A stretch of 64,000 nucleotides of DNA. Origin: an uncultured Chlorobiaceae bacterium (GTDB lineage: Bacteria; Bacteroidota; Chlorobiia; Chlorobiales; Chlorobiaceae). Below the pieces are notes generated by a model, which had not been told where the DNA came from, did not search any database, and saw only the letters and a program-made list of their open reading frames with translations. The stretch covers positions 1 to 64,000 of the forward strand of contig CAIMCD010000014.1 in assembly GCA_903839405.1 (NCBI GenBank). The letters run 5' to 3'. Shown piece after piece: positions 28,539-36,981 of this stretch. The stretch's first letter is position 1. Each line of letters starts with the position of its first letter. A program made the position numbers and the translations under genes.

Positions 28539-28717
28539 TTATTAATAGTGGTTACTTCCATGGACAAGCGCCAAAAGCTAACAGGGAGAGCTTCTGGATC
28601 AGAAAAAGCGAATGGAATTTACCTAAAAAATCACCATTGAATTTTTATTTTGCACCGAAAAGAGTCTTCCAACAGGAAAACTCCCCGTGCAACCCTTTCA
28701 ATAAATTTCGATTCCCG

Positions 28718-29065
28718 ATGAAAAAAGAACTCCTTGAACTCTTCAGCAACAGCTACTCGGACCGAGCCTACACCATTGAGATTGTGAACCCCGAGTTTAC
28801 CTCCGTATGCCCGAAAACCGGCCTGCCGGATTTCGGCACCATTACCATCAGCTACGAGCCCGATAAAACCTGTATAGAGCTGAAATCGCTGAAATATTAT
28901 TTTCTTGAATTCCGCAACGCCGGAATTTTTTATGAAAACATCACCAACAAAATCCATGACGACCTGGTCTCACTCCTGCAGCCGCGCTCACTGAAGGTAA
29001 TAACCGAATGGAAAGCACGGGGAGGAATAACCGAAACCGTCACGGTTTGCTACACCGCCTCCTAA
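28718..29065 (+). CDS. queF: NADPH-dependent 7-cyano-7-deazaguanine reductase
   Basis: QueF reduces preQ0 to preQ1 in queuosine synthesis, a rare four-electron nitrile reduction. The 115-residue protein is the short, type I form. The catalytic Cys is C31 in FTSVCPKTGLPDFG, with D38 nearby, and the QueF substrate motif is ELKSLKYYFLEFRNAG with E54. H80 lies in NKIHDDLV. The open frame extends upstream to 28475, but the ATG at 28718 matches the family. No preQ1 riboswitch is apparent in the 179-nt leader. Confidence 0.95.
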   Translation: MKKELLELFSNSYSDRAYTIEIVNPEFTSVCPKTGLPDFGTITISYEPDKTCIELKSLKYYFLEFRNAGIFYENITNKIHDDLVSLLQPRSLKVITEWKARGGITETVTVCYTAS

Positions 29066-29079
29066 AAATGACATGAAGC

Positions 29080-29114
29080 AAAAAAGCCTCAGAGGAGCAC
29101 TCTGAGGCTTTTTT
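29080..29114. terminator. Bidirectional terminator between queF and pscC
   Basis: AAAAAGCCTCAGA (29081-29093) pairs with TCTGAGGCTTTTT (29101-29113) around a 7-nt loop. The flanking A and T runs let it serve both convergent genes. Confidence 0.87.
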
Positions 29115-29151
29115 AATAAGACAAAAATTCAGCGAAGCAATACAGCACTCA

Positions 29152-29793
29152 TCAGAACTTCTCGTTCAGATAGATGGTAATGGTCTTGGCTTCATCAACC
29201 GTGATACCTGAACCAGGGTTGGACTGCATACGATTGACAACCACATCGGTTTTGCCAACCTTCTTGTACTTGGTTCTGAGTGCATCCTGCACCGAATCAA
29301 GCGTATGGCACTTGTTGCACCGTGAGTTTGCAAGCGTTTTGGCCCCGTCAAAATCAAAACCGGCAGGAGCCTTGGCGATAGTGACACCGGCTGAGGGTTT
29401 TGCAAGAAATGCGGTCAACTCACTCACCGAACGGATATATTTACCTTCAACGGTTGTGGTGCGGCCGGTCGTTGAGCGCAAAATACCGGAAGGTCTGAGC
29501 CAGAGTGACAGAAACATGACAGCAACAATGGCAAGAATGCTGAGCGGAAAGCTTAAAAACCACTTGTCACTGATTCTCGCCGACATTTTGCCAAGTCCCA
29601 TAATAATGAGAGAGGCACAGAAAATAAGCGTGAACCATCCAGCAAAGGAGCTCAATGGAGTCAGGATTACGGAGATGTTTTCAGCCGGCACCTTATACCC
29701 GGTCAAAAATGACACCCCAAAAAACAACGTTCCCATTACTGCAGCCCCGCCTATCGCTAACGCAATAAGCTTACCATTTGATTTGTTGTCCAT
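29152..29793 (-). CDS. pscC: Photosynthetic reaction centre cytochrome c-551 (PscC)
   Basis: PscC is the membrane-bound cytochrome that donates electrons to P840 in the green sulfur reaction centre. The 213-residue protein begins MDNKSNGKLIALAIGG. It has three transmembrane helices (about residues 9-32, 43-66 and 77-98), then a periplasmic haem domain with CNKCH (C159, C162, H163). M189 in VVNRMQSNPGSG is the likely axial ligand. The length is close to known PscC proteins (about 206 residues). A longer frame opens at 29901, but the family N-terminus fixes the start at 29793. It is divergent from ppc. Confidence 0.97.
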   Translation of the reverse strand: MDNKSNGKLIALAIGGAAVMGTLFFGVSFLTGYKVPAENISVILTPLSSFAGWFTLIFCASLIIMGLGKMSARISDKWFLSFPLSILAIVAVMFLSLWLRPSGILRSTTGRTTTVEGKYIRSVSELTAFLAKPSAGVTIAKAPAGFDFDGAKTLANSRCNKCHTLDSVQDALRTKYKKVGKTDVVVNRMQSNPGSGITVDEAKTITIYLNEKF

Positions 29794-29976
29794 GTCAGGT
29801 AATGAATTAGGTGATAGTGGCTTACCCAAAAAATTATTGAGTAAGATAAGCATAAATAGTAAAGACGGCAAACGGAATCCGCAAAAAGCGTAACTTTGCA
29901 AGAAGCCCGGTGTTGCAGAACTTGAAATGAAGCATCTTTTTGCCGGCCACCATAATCACGGAAATCACTCTTTTTT

Positions 29977-32736
29977 ATGATCACTTCAACCAGCACCATC
30001 ATTGATTTTGAAAAGGCCGAGCGCGACTTTGCCTTTCTGCTCCGCTGCTTTGGGGATGTTTTGCGCGATCTTGGCGAAGAGAAACTCGCCGAGCACCTCC
30101 CCTGGCACCATCGCGGCATCTCCCTCGAAGAGTACCCGGATACCGAGCGCGCGCTCCAGGCCTTTTCGATATTTTTCCAGTTGCTCAATATGGCCGAAGA
30201 GAACTCCGCGGCCCAGAACCGGCGCGCACTCGAAGCTGAGCGTGGACTCTCCCACCTTACCGGACTCTGGGGCCGTACCCTGCACCGCTTCCGGGAGCTC
30301 GGCATCCCGGAATCTGAAATCTGCTGGCTGCTGCCGCAGGTCACGGTTGAGGCCGTGCTTACCGCACACCCGACCGAGGCAAAGCGCAAGACCGTGCTGG
30401 AACAGCACCGCCAGCTCTATCTGCTTCTGGTCAAACGGGAAAACCAGATGTGGACTCCGCTGGAACAGCAGGAGATCCAGAGCGAAATCAAGGTTGTGCT
30501 TGAACGGCTCTGGAGAACCGGTGAAATTCTCTATGAGAAGCCTGAGGTGTCGGACGAGCGGCGCAATGTGATGCACTATTTAAACAATATTTTTCCTGAG
30601 GTGCTCCCCCTGCTCGACAAGCGCCTCCTCCAGGCATGGAAAGAGTGCGGTTTCAATACCACCCAGCTCTCCGATCCGGCCACGCTGCCCCGCCTCCGGT
30701 TCGGCAACTGGGTCGGCGGCGACCGGGACGGCCATCCGCTGGTAACCGCAACGGTAACGGCCGAGACCCTTAGTGAGATGCGCCAAAGCGCCCTGCAGTT
30801 GGTGCGCCGTCACCTGATTGAGCTGGCCTCAAAACTCAGCCTTTCCGAACGGCTCCAGAGTCCAAAAAGGCCCCTTGCCATTCGCCTTGAGAGCCTGAGT
30901 CTGAAGCTTAAAGAGAGTGGAAAAGAGGCGCTCCAGAAAAACTCCCATGAGCCCTGGCGGCAGTTTCTGAACCTGATGATTGCCGCACTCCCTCCGGAAA
31001 GTGACGCAGTGGAAAGCCGCCCGGAACCCTTCTGCTACAAGGTCTCCAGCGAACTGCTTGAGGATTTGGCGCTCCTGCGCCACTCTCTCGTTGAGGTCGG
31101 AGCGCACCACATTGCCGACATGGATGTCACCCCGGTCTACCGGATTGTGCAGACCTTCGGCTTCCATCTCGGCACGCTTGATATCCGCCAGAACAGCCGG
31201 GTGCACGAACTGGCACTCTCGCAACTGATGACGGCCGCCGGCCTCAACGGTAGTGAGTATCTGGAGTGGGACGAAACGGAGAGACGCACTTTCCTTGAGC
31301 GCGAACTCCTTTCGCCGCGCCCCTTTACCCATCCAGATATGACTGTTGGCCCGGAAGCCGATGCGGTGCTCTCCTGCTACAGGGTACTCAAGCAGCACAG
31401 CCAGCAGTTCGGCACCGGAGCGCTCGGCTCCCTGATTGTCAGCATGACCCGCACGCTCTCCGACCTGCTGGTGATCTATCTCTTTGCCCGCGAAACCGGC
31501 CTGATGGTTTCAACCGACGAGGGAGAGGCCTGCATCCTCCCGGTCGTGCCACTCTTTGAGACCATTGATGACTTGAAAATAAGCCCGTCCATACTTCGGG
31601 AGTTCCTCCAGCACCCGGTTACCCAGCGAAGCCTCGACTACCGGCGGAAATCCAGCGCCAAAACAAGAGCAGTGCAGGAGGTAATGATTGGGTACAGCGA
31701 CAGTAACAAGGATGGTGGCATCTTTGCCAGCACCTGGACGCTCTACCGCGCCGAGGAAGCCCTGCTTCAGGCAGGCCGCGGTTGCAATACCGATATCCTC
31801 TTTTTTCATGGAAGGGGTGGAAGCATCAGCCGGGGTGCCGGGCCGACCCACCGCTTCATCAAGGCGCAACCCTTCGGCACTTTCAATGGCGGGATGCGCT
31901 TTACCGAGCAGGGCGAAACCATTGCGCAAAAATATGCCAACCGCATCAGTGCCCTCTACAACCTCGAACTCTTTATGGCCGGGGTAGCGAGCGCCCTCAT
32001 CCGCCAGCAGCACCAGGCGCACCAGCCGCATCCGCTTGAGCCGGTGATGGATACGCTCTCCACAAAAAGCTATCAGGCCTACCGGGAGCTGATTGAGGCC
32101 GAAGGGTTTTTGAGCTTTTTCCGTGAAGCAACCCCTATTGATATTATTGAAGCGAACCGGATAGGCTCACGCCCCTCCCGCCGAAGCGGCACCAGCTCCC
32201 TTGAAGACCTTCGGGCCATCCCCTGGGTTTTCAGTTGGAACCAGGCCCGTTTCTCCCTCTCCGGCTGGTACGGAGTCGGCACCGCGCTGAAGCATTTGCA
32301 GGCCACCAACCCCGATGCCTTCGATGAAATCCGCTTTCGGAGCCACGCCTGGCCCCCGTTGCGCTACATTATCAGCAATGCCGACACCAGCATGGCCTCG
32401 GCCGATCTTGAGATCATGCACGAGTACGCCTCGCTTGTTGGCGACCACGCCATTCGGGAGCGAATTCTGGGGATGATTGAGGCGGAGTACCACCGGACAA
32501 AAAAATATATCGAACTCCTCTACGCCAAACCGCTTGAGACCCAGCGACTCAATGTCAACCGCTTTATTTTGCAGCGCCATGAGGGCCTGGCCCTGCTCCA
32601 CCACCAGCAGATACGACTGCTCAAAAAGTGGCGGGAGCTTCAGCAAAAAGGCCGGCAAGCCGAGGCCGACAAAATGCTCCCGGAGCTCTTCCTCACCGTG
32701 AACGCCATATCAGGAGGATTGCGGACAACAGGATAA
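29977..32736 (+). CDS. ppc: Phosphoenolpyruvate carboxylase
   Basis: PEPC adds bicarbonate to PEP to give oxaloacetate, a carbon entry to the reductive TCA cycle. The 919-residue length is typical. The catalytic His is H131 in LTAHPTEAKRKT. FHGRGGSISRGAGPTHRFI lies at about 610-628, with the Lys/Arg block IGYSDSNKDGG just before it. FGNWVGGDRDGHP is the other conserved loop. The C-terminus ends SGGLRTTG, where most PEPCs end RNTG, so the penultimate motif has Thr for Asn. It is next to pscC, transcribed divergently. Confidence 0.97.
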   Translation: MITSTSTIIDFEKAERDFAFLLRCFGDVLRDLGEEKLAEHLPWHHRGISLEEYPDTERALQAFSIFFQLLNMAEENSAAQNRRALEAERGLSHLTGLWGRTLHRFRELGIPESEICWLLPQVTVEAVLTAHPTEAKRKTVLEQHRQLYLLLVKRENQMWTPLEQQEIQSEIKVVLERLWRTGEILYEKPEVSDERRNVMHYLNNIFPEVLPLLDKRLLQAWKECGFNTTQLSDPATLPRLRFGNWVGGDRDGHPLVTATVTAETLSEMRQSALQLVRRHLIELASKLSLSERLQSPKRPLAIRLESLSLKLKESGKEALQKNSHEPWRQFLNLMIAALPPESDAVESRPEPFCYKVSSELLEDLALLRHSLVEVGAHHIADMDVTPVYRIVQTFGFHLGTLDIRQNSRVHELALSQLMTAAGLNGSEYLEWDETERRTFLERELLSPRPFTHPDMTVGPEADAVLSCYRVLKQHSQQFGTGALGSLIVSMTRTLSDLLVIYLFARETGLMVSTDEGEACILPVVPLFETIDDLKISPSILREFLQHPVTQRSLDYRRKSSAKTRAVQEVMIGYSDSNKDGGIFASTWTLYRAEEALLQAGRGCNTDILFFHGRGGSISRGAGPTHRFIKAQPFGTFNGGMRFTEQGETIAQKYANRISALYNLELFMAGVASALIRQQHQAHQPHPLEPVMDTLSTKSYQAYRELIEAEGFLSFFREATPIDIIEANRIGSRPSRRSGTSSLEDLRAIPWVFSWNQARFSLSGWYGVGTALKHLQATNPDAFDEIRFRSHAWPPLRYIISNADTSMASADLEIMHEYASLVGDHAIRERILGMIEAEYHRTKKYIELLYAKPLETQRLNVNRFILQRHEGLALLHHQQIRLLKKWRELQQKGRQAEADKMLPELFLTVNAISGGLRTTG

Positions 32737-32782
32737 GAAGAGGACTAACAGGATAGGCAGGAGATAGACGACGAACAGGTAG

Positions 32783-32804
32783 GGGCAATCCTGCGTGATT
32801 GCCC
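32783..32804. terminator. Hairpin in the ppc / PEP-CTERM convergent gap
   Basis: GGGCAATC (32783-32790) pairs with GATTGCCC (32797-32804) around a 6-nt loop. No T tract follows. The preceding stretch has a 9-bp direct repeat, AACAGGATA, at the ppc stop codon and 21 nt later. Confidence 0.5.
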
Positions 32805-32886
32805 TTAGCTTTGATCAATGAGGGTATAAAAGCAACCCGAAGCCCCGTGATAGAACTTCGGGAGTGCCTTGGCTGAAGAAGAGCGG

Positions 32887-33576
32887 TTAAGCCGGGATAG
32901 CTGATCCTGCACCGGATTTCTTGAGGAGGAACACGGCAAACAACCCGCCAATCCCCATAAGCGCATAGGTGCTTGGTTCGGGAGTTGGTGCTGAAGTCGC
33001 CACGGTGACATTGGTAATTCCTGGGGCAAACCCAGATCCATTATCGGCTATAATATTAAATCCTGTAAAATACTCTCCACTCGATACCGAAGCCTCGTAG
33101 CCCAGGTATTGCAGATCACCAGTTTGCATGTCAGCAATAGTCAGATAATTGTAACTATAACTGCCAAGGTTGGTCGTTAATTCAACGGTGATTGGGGTGC
33201 CTCCATATTGCCCTATATCGAAACCAAACTTGTCATACTTGTTTGTTGCTGCTGAAATGGTACCTGTAAGAGGTGTCCACAAGTTATTTACAATGAGAGA
33301 CTGACCTGTGAAGTTGTACCCACCTGCTCCTGAGCCGATTATGAGGTTGTTCGCTGTTGTATAGGTTACATCACCTCTGGTAAACGGGTCACCAGGAAAC
33401 AAGAACGTACCATTGGGTATGTCAGTAAAATCCGAAGTTATTGCAACAAGGTCGTTACTGAGAATAGGCTTATTACTCGTAACTTCAATAATGGTCGCAC
33501 TCGCCACCCCACTCATTGACTGCAGCAACAGACCTGTCGCCACAAATGCTCCAAATTTTTTCATAATTCCCTGCAT
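32887..33576 (-). CDS. PEP-CTERM sorting-domain protein
   Basis: This 229-residue secreted protein has a signal peptide (residues about 5-27, cut near GVASA) and a C-terminal sorting tag. The tag is PEPSTYALMGIGGL, a hydrophobic stretch and a KK pair, the pattern recognised by exosortases. The middle is rich in Asn, Thr, Gly and Tyr and resembles no enzyme. Such proteins are thought to be anchored and released to the surface or extracellular matrix. The start codon has a good Shine-Dalgarno (GGAG 6 nt upstream). The gene is visibly more AT-rich than its neighbours. No exosortase gene is in the window. Confidence 0.85.
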   Translation of the reverse strand: MQGIMKKFGAFVATGLLLQSMSGVASATIIEVTSNKPILSNDLVAITSDFTDIPNGTFLFPGDPFTRGDVTYTTANNLIIGSGAGGYNFTGQSLIVNNLWTPLTGTISAATNKYDKFGFDIGQYGGTPITVELTTNLGSYSYNYLTIADMQTGDLQYLGYEASVSSGEYFTGFNIIADNGSGFAPGITNVTVATSAPTPEPSTYALMGIGGLFAVFLLKKSGAGSAIPA

Positions 33577-33925
33577 TTGATACTCCGTTGATGAAGATTA
33601 ATGTGCTTTTTTTTTGAGATGAACCAACTTCCTTTTACAGCAAAAATACAATACAAGAAAATTAATAAAAGAAAAACAGGTTACTACGTTTTAATTCGAA
33701 GAGTTACACCAAAATATACGAAGCTGGCATTATTTTACCAAAATGCCACTTTACAGTAAAGATTATATTGCGTTATCTGAATCAGCAAGCGTACAGGCAA
33801 AAAGCAATTTCCAGATATGGTACTTTAAGCCGCCAGAGGAGGCTCCCGGAACTCACCGATGCAGAAAGTTGCAATTATTTACCTACCTTACGTAGAAACA
33901 GCGGAATATTTTCACCGTTTCTGCC
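33577..33925. promoter_or_regulatory. Divergent AT-rich intergenic region with paired dyads
   Basis: This 349-nt gap holds no gene. It contains two adjacent dyads. TGGCATT (33725-33731) pairs with AATGCCA (33742-33748), and CTTTACAGTAAAG (33749-33761) is a near-palindrome directly beside it. Both are candidate operators for the PEP-CTERM gene, comM or both. On the minus strand a TATTTTTG box lies nearer the PEP-CTERM gene. The right end (33820-33925) holds a GC-richer patch with no evident structure. Confidence 0.5.
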
Positions 33926-35479
33926 ATGCTTACAACACTGAATGCTGCGGCGCTGATCGGCATTGATGCCATCCGGGTTGCGGTTGAGACCAATGTAACC
34001 GGCGGGATTCCCTCATTTACCGTTGTGGGTCTGCCGGACAATGCCATCCGCGAGAGTCGGGAGCGGATTCTTACGGCCGTGAAAAACTCGGGCTTTGAGA
34101 TACCGCCAAAAAAAATCACGGTCAACCTTGCGCCAGCCGATATCAAAAAAGAGGGCACGGCCTTTGATCTCCCGATTGCCATCGGCCTGCTCGGCTCGCT
34201 CCAATTGATCACCCGGCGGTTCGAGGATGCCCTCATTATGGGGGAGCTGGCGCTGGACGGCTCGCTCCGCAGAATCAACGGGGCGCTCCCGGTAGCCATC
34301 ATGGCTGGAAAAGAGGAGATAACGCGCATGATTGTACCGCTCTCGAACGCCGCTGAAGCGGCCGTGGCCGTATCCGCCTCCAGCTCCGGCATTGCCGTCT
34401 ATGGGGTTGAAACCCTCAACGAAACCGTTGCCCTCCTGAACGGAACCCTGCAGCTTGAACCGGTAACGGTCAACGTGGCCGAACTCTTCAACTGCGAAGA
34501 GGAGTACCCGGTTGATTTTGCCGATATCAAGGGGCAGACGGCCGCAAAGAAGGCACTTGAAATCGCCGCAGCCGGCGGACACAATGTGATTATGATCGGC
34601 CCGCCCGGCAGCGGCAAAACCATGCTTGCCAAAGGGTTGCCGGGCATTCTGCCTCCGCTGGGATTTGAAGAGTCGCTGGAAACCACCAAAATCTACTCGG
34701 TGGCGAACCTGCTCGAAAAAGACCGGCCGCTCATGATTACGCGCCCCTTCCGCAGTCCCCACCATACCACCAGCAATGTTGCGCTGATCGGCGGCGGAAC
34801 CACGGCCAAGCCCGGAGAGGTGAGCTTGGCGCACAACGGCATCCTCTTTCTGGATGAGCTGCCCGAGTTCAGCCGCACCGCCCTTGAGGTGCTGCGCCAG
34901 CCGCTTGAGGATCGGGAGGTCACCGTTTCGAGAATATCCATTACCACAAAGTACCCGGCGGGATTCATGCTCATTGCCGCCATGAACCCGAGCCCGGCCG
35001 GAGCACTCAAGGATCGTGACGGCAACCTGACCGCCGCGCCCCAGCAGATTCAGCGCTACCTTGCCAAAATTTCCGGGCCGCTGCTTGACCGGATCGATAT
35101 CCACATCGACGTGCCGAAAGTCGAAAACAGCGACCTCTTCGCCACCTCCACGGCTGAAAGCTCCAAACTCATCCGCCAGCGGGTCATCCAGGCGCGCAGG
35201 GTCCAGCAGGAGCGCTTCGCCTCCCTCACGCCAAGAATCTACACCAATGCCCAAATGAGTTCCCGCCAGATCAAAAGCTTCTGCCGTCTCGACAAGGAGA
35301 GTTCCGAAAAACTGATGGCGGCCATGAACCGCCTCAACCTCTCGGCCCGGGCGCACGACCGGATTTTAAAGGTCAGCCGCACCATTGCCGACCTTGACGG
35401 CTCCGGGGAGATCACCATGAAGCATCTCATCCAGGGAATCCAGTACCGCAACCTCGACCGGGAGTTCTGGAGCTTCTGA
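33926..35479 (+). CDS. comM: ComM/YifB-family AAA+ ATPase (Mg-chelatase-like)
   Basis: This 517-residue AAA+ protein has the N-terminal LonC-like domain (FTVVGLPDNAIRESRERI), the Walker A GPPGSGKT (residues 225-232), Walker B LFLDELPEF, the FRSPHHT motif and the C-terminal Mg_chelatase-C region. In Proteobacteria ComM is a helicase that aids branch migration during natural transformation. It is often misnamed magnesium chelatase; the true pigment chelatase BchI has a different N-terminus. The gene is divergent from the PEP-CTERM gene. Confidence 0.93.
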   Translation: MLTTLNAAALIGIDAIRVAVETNVTGGIPSFTVVGLPDNAIRESRERILTAVKNSGFEIPPKKITVNLAPADIKKEGTAFDLPIAIGLLGSLQLITRRFEDALIMGELALDGSLRRINGALPVAIMAGKEEITRMIVPLSNAAEAAVAVSASSSGIAVYGVETLNETVALLNGTLQLEPVTVNVAELFNCEEEYPVDFADIKGQTAAKKALEIAAAGGHNVIMIGPPGSGKTMLAKGLPGILPPLGFEESLETTKIYSVANLLEKDRPLMITRPFRSPHHTTSNVALIGGGTTAKPGEVSLAHNGILFLDELPEFSRTALEVLRQPLEDREVTVSRISITTKYPAGFMLIAAMNPSPAGALKDRDGNLTAAPQQIQRYLAKISGPLLDRIDIHIDVPKVENSDLFATSTAESSKLIRQRVIQARRVQQERFASLTPRIYTNAQMSSRQIKSFCRLDKESSEKLMAAMNRLNLSARAHDRILKVSRTIADLDGSGEITMKHLIQGIQYRNLDREFWSF

Positions 35480-35589
35480 AGCGGCCGCAGCAAACGCACA
35501 GGGATATTCGGCCAACTCTTTCTATATTTCCCTCTTGAGAGAGATGTTGTTCCCACATTAATCCCTAACCACTCTGCGGAGCATAATCC

Positions 35590-36915
35590 ATGAACCGAAA
35601 GAGCACATTCCGTTACAGCCTGCTGCTTGCCGGCTCGCTTCTTGCCACCACACCCGGCTTTGCGGCTGAAAGTGTGGAGTCGCGCATCACCCGACTTGAA
35701 GAGGAGCTGGCCGCCCTGAAGGCGCAAATCAACAACAAGCCATCCGTTGTGATCCCACCTGCGGTTGCCGTTGAACCGGCAAAAAAAGCTGAACCACCGG
35801 CTTCGGTTTCAACCGGTTCCGGCGTCAAGGTACAGTTCTACGGCTTTGCCCGAATGGACGCATCGTTCGATACCGGAAAAATCAACACCGGCAATATCGC
35901 CCTCTGGGTTCGTCCCGAGACGCTCAACAACAATGATGGTGAGTGGAACCTGACGGCCGGAGCGACACGGCTTGGCTTGAACCTCAGCGGCCCGGATACC
36001 GAGGCCATAAAACTTACCGGCAACATCGAGCTTGATTTTCTTGGCGGCGGCACGGAAAATAACCTGAACCCGAGACTCCGCCACGGCTACCTCAAGGCCT
36101 TCTGGCCAGCCTCAGACTTCAGCATTATTGCCGGCCAGACCTGGGATGTGCACTCGGCGCTTATTCCCTTTGTGGATGATCCGGGCCTGATGTGGGCGGC
36201 CGGCAACATCGGCACCCGCCACCCCCAACTGCGCCTCACCAAAGGATTTGCTTCAGGCGAAAAAAGCCGCATCGAAGTGGCGGTGGCCGCAGCAAGAACC
36301 ATCGGCGAAGCCAACACCTGGGCGGAAACGTGGAACACCGATCCCGGCAAGGATGCCGCCATGCCGACCATTCAGGGAAGGGTTGGCTTGACTACACCCC
36401 TCTTCGTGAGCAACCAGCCGGCAACCATTGCTGTTTCGGGCCATTACGGCCAGGAGGAGTGGGACACCGATAAAACAGGCACGCGTATAACGCTCGACTC
36501 CTGGTCGACCAACCTGGAACTCACCATGCCGCTCACCGAAGCGGTGACGCTTGCCGGTGAATACTTTACCGGTTCCAACCTCGACGACTACTGGGGCGGA
36601 GTGGCCCAGGGGGTAAACAACACCACAAAAGCGGGACTGAAGGATATCCGGGCAAAAGGGGGATGGACAGCTCTCCGCTACACCCTCTCCCCTTCAACCA
36701 CCTTCAGTGCCGGAGCGGGCCTCGACAAGCCGGATTACAGCGACCTTGCAAACGATATGCGCTCACGAAACCAGAGCGTCTTTGGCAATGTGATCCACAA
36801 GGTGACGCCGAACTTCATTGTCGGATTTCAGGTTGCCGACTGGAGAACCGACTATAAAAATGCGGCAAGCAGCGCGGCACTCCGGGCGCAAAGCTCTTTT
36901 ACCTATAAGTTTTAA
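35590..36915 (+). CDS. Outer-membrane porin, DcaP-like
   Basis: This 441-residue protein has a signal peptide cut near residue 26 (TTPGFAA). A short coiled coil (ESRITRLEEELAALKAQI) and a Pro-rich linker follow, then a long beta-barrel region starting FYGFARMDASFDTG. The final residue is Phe after alternating hydrophobic residues, a barrel C-terminus for BamA recognition. A coiled coil before the barrel is typical of DcaP/porin trimers. It should form a pore for small solutes in the outer membrane. Substrate is unknown. Confidence 0.87.
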   Translation: MNRKSTFRYSLLLAGSLLATTPGFAAESVESRITRLEEELAALKAQINNKPSVVIPPAVAVEPAKKAEPPASVSTGSGVKVQFYGFARMDASFDTGKINTGNIALWVRPETLNNNDGEWNLTAGATRLGLNLSGPDTEAIKLTGNIELDFLGGGTENNLNPRLRHGYLKAFWPASDFSIIAGQTWDVHSALIPFVDDPGLMWAAGNIGTRHPQLRLTKGFASGEKSRIEVAVAAARTIGEANTWAETWNTDPGKDAAMPTIQGRVGLTTPLFVSNQPATIAVSGHYGQEEWDTDKTGTRITLDSWSTNLELTMPLTEAVTLAGEYFTGSNLDDYWGGVAQGVNNTTKAGLKDIRAKGGWTALRYTLSPSTTFSAGAGLDKPDYSDLANDMRSRNQSVFGNVIHKVTPNFIVGFQVADWRTDYKNAASSAALRAQSSFTYKF

Positions 36916-36941
36916 ACGAGGGGTGTGGATTGTCGGGCATC

Positions 36942-36965
36942 AGGGGCGGACGGTTTGCCGCCCCT
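36942..36965. terminator. Hairpin between the porin gene and sppA
   Basis: AGGGGCGG (36942-36949) pairs with CCGCCCCT (36958-36965) around an 8-nt loop in a 66-bp convergent gap. No T tract follows, so termination is inferred. Confidence 0.5.
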
Positions 36966-36981
36966 CGGCGGCTCACGGAAC

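Noticed and set aside
28539..28717. Possible preQ1 riboswitch before queF
   Set aside because: I see no compact H-type pseudoknot with the C-rich loop and A-rich tail at the start codon.
32726..32780. Short direct repeats (AACAGGATA) after ppc as a CRISPR or mobile element trace
   Set aside because: Only two 9-bp copies occur. There is no spacer pattern, no inverted ends and no recombinase gene.
34013..35356. A long open frame (about 447 codons) antisense to comM
   Set aside because: It lies wholly within a gene with clear AAA+ motifs on the other strand. Its composition is Gly/Arg/His-rich shadow coding and it has no recognisable domain.
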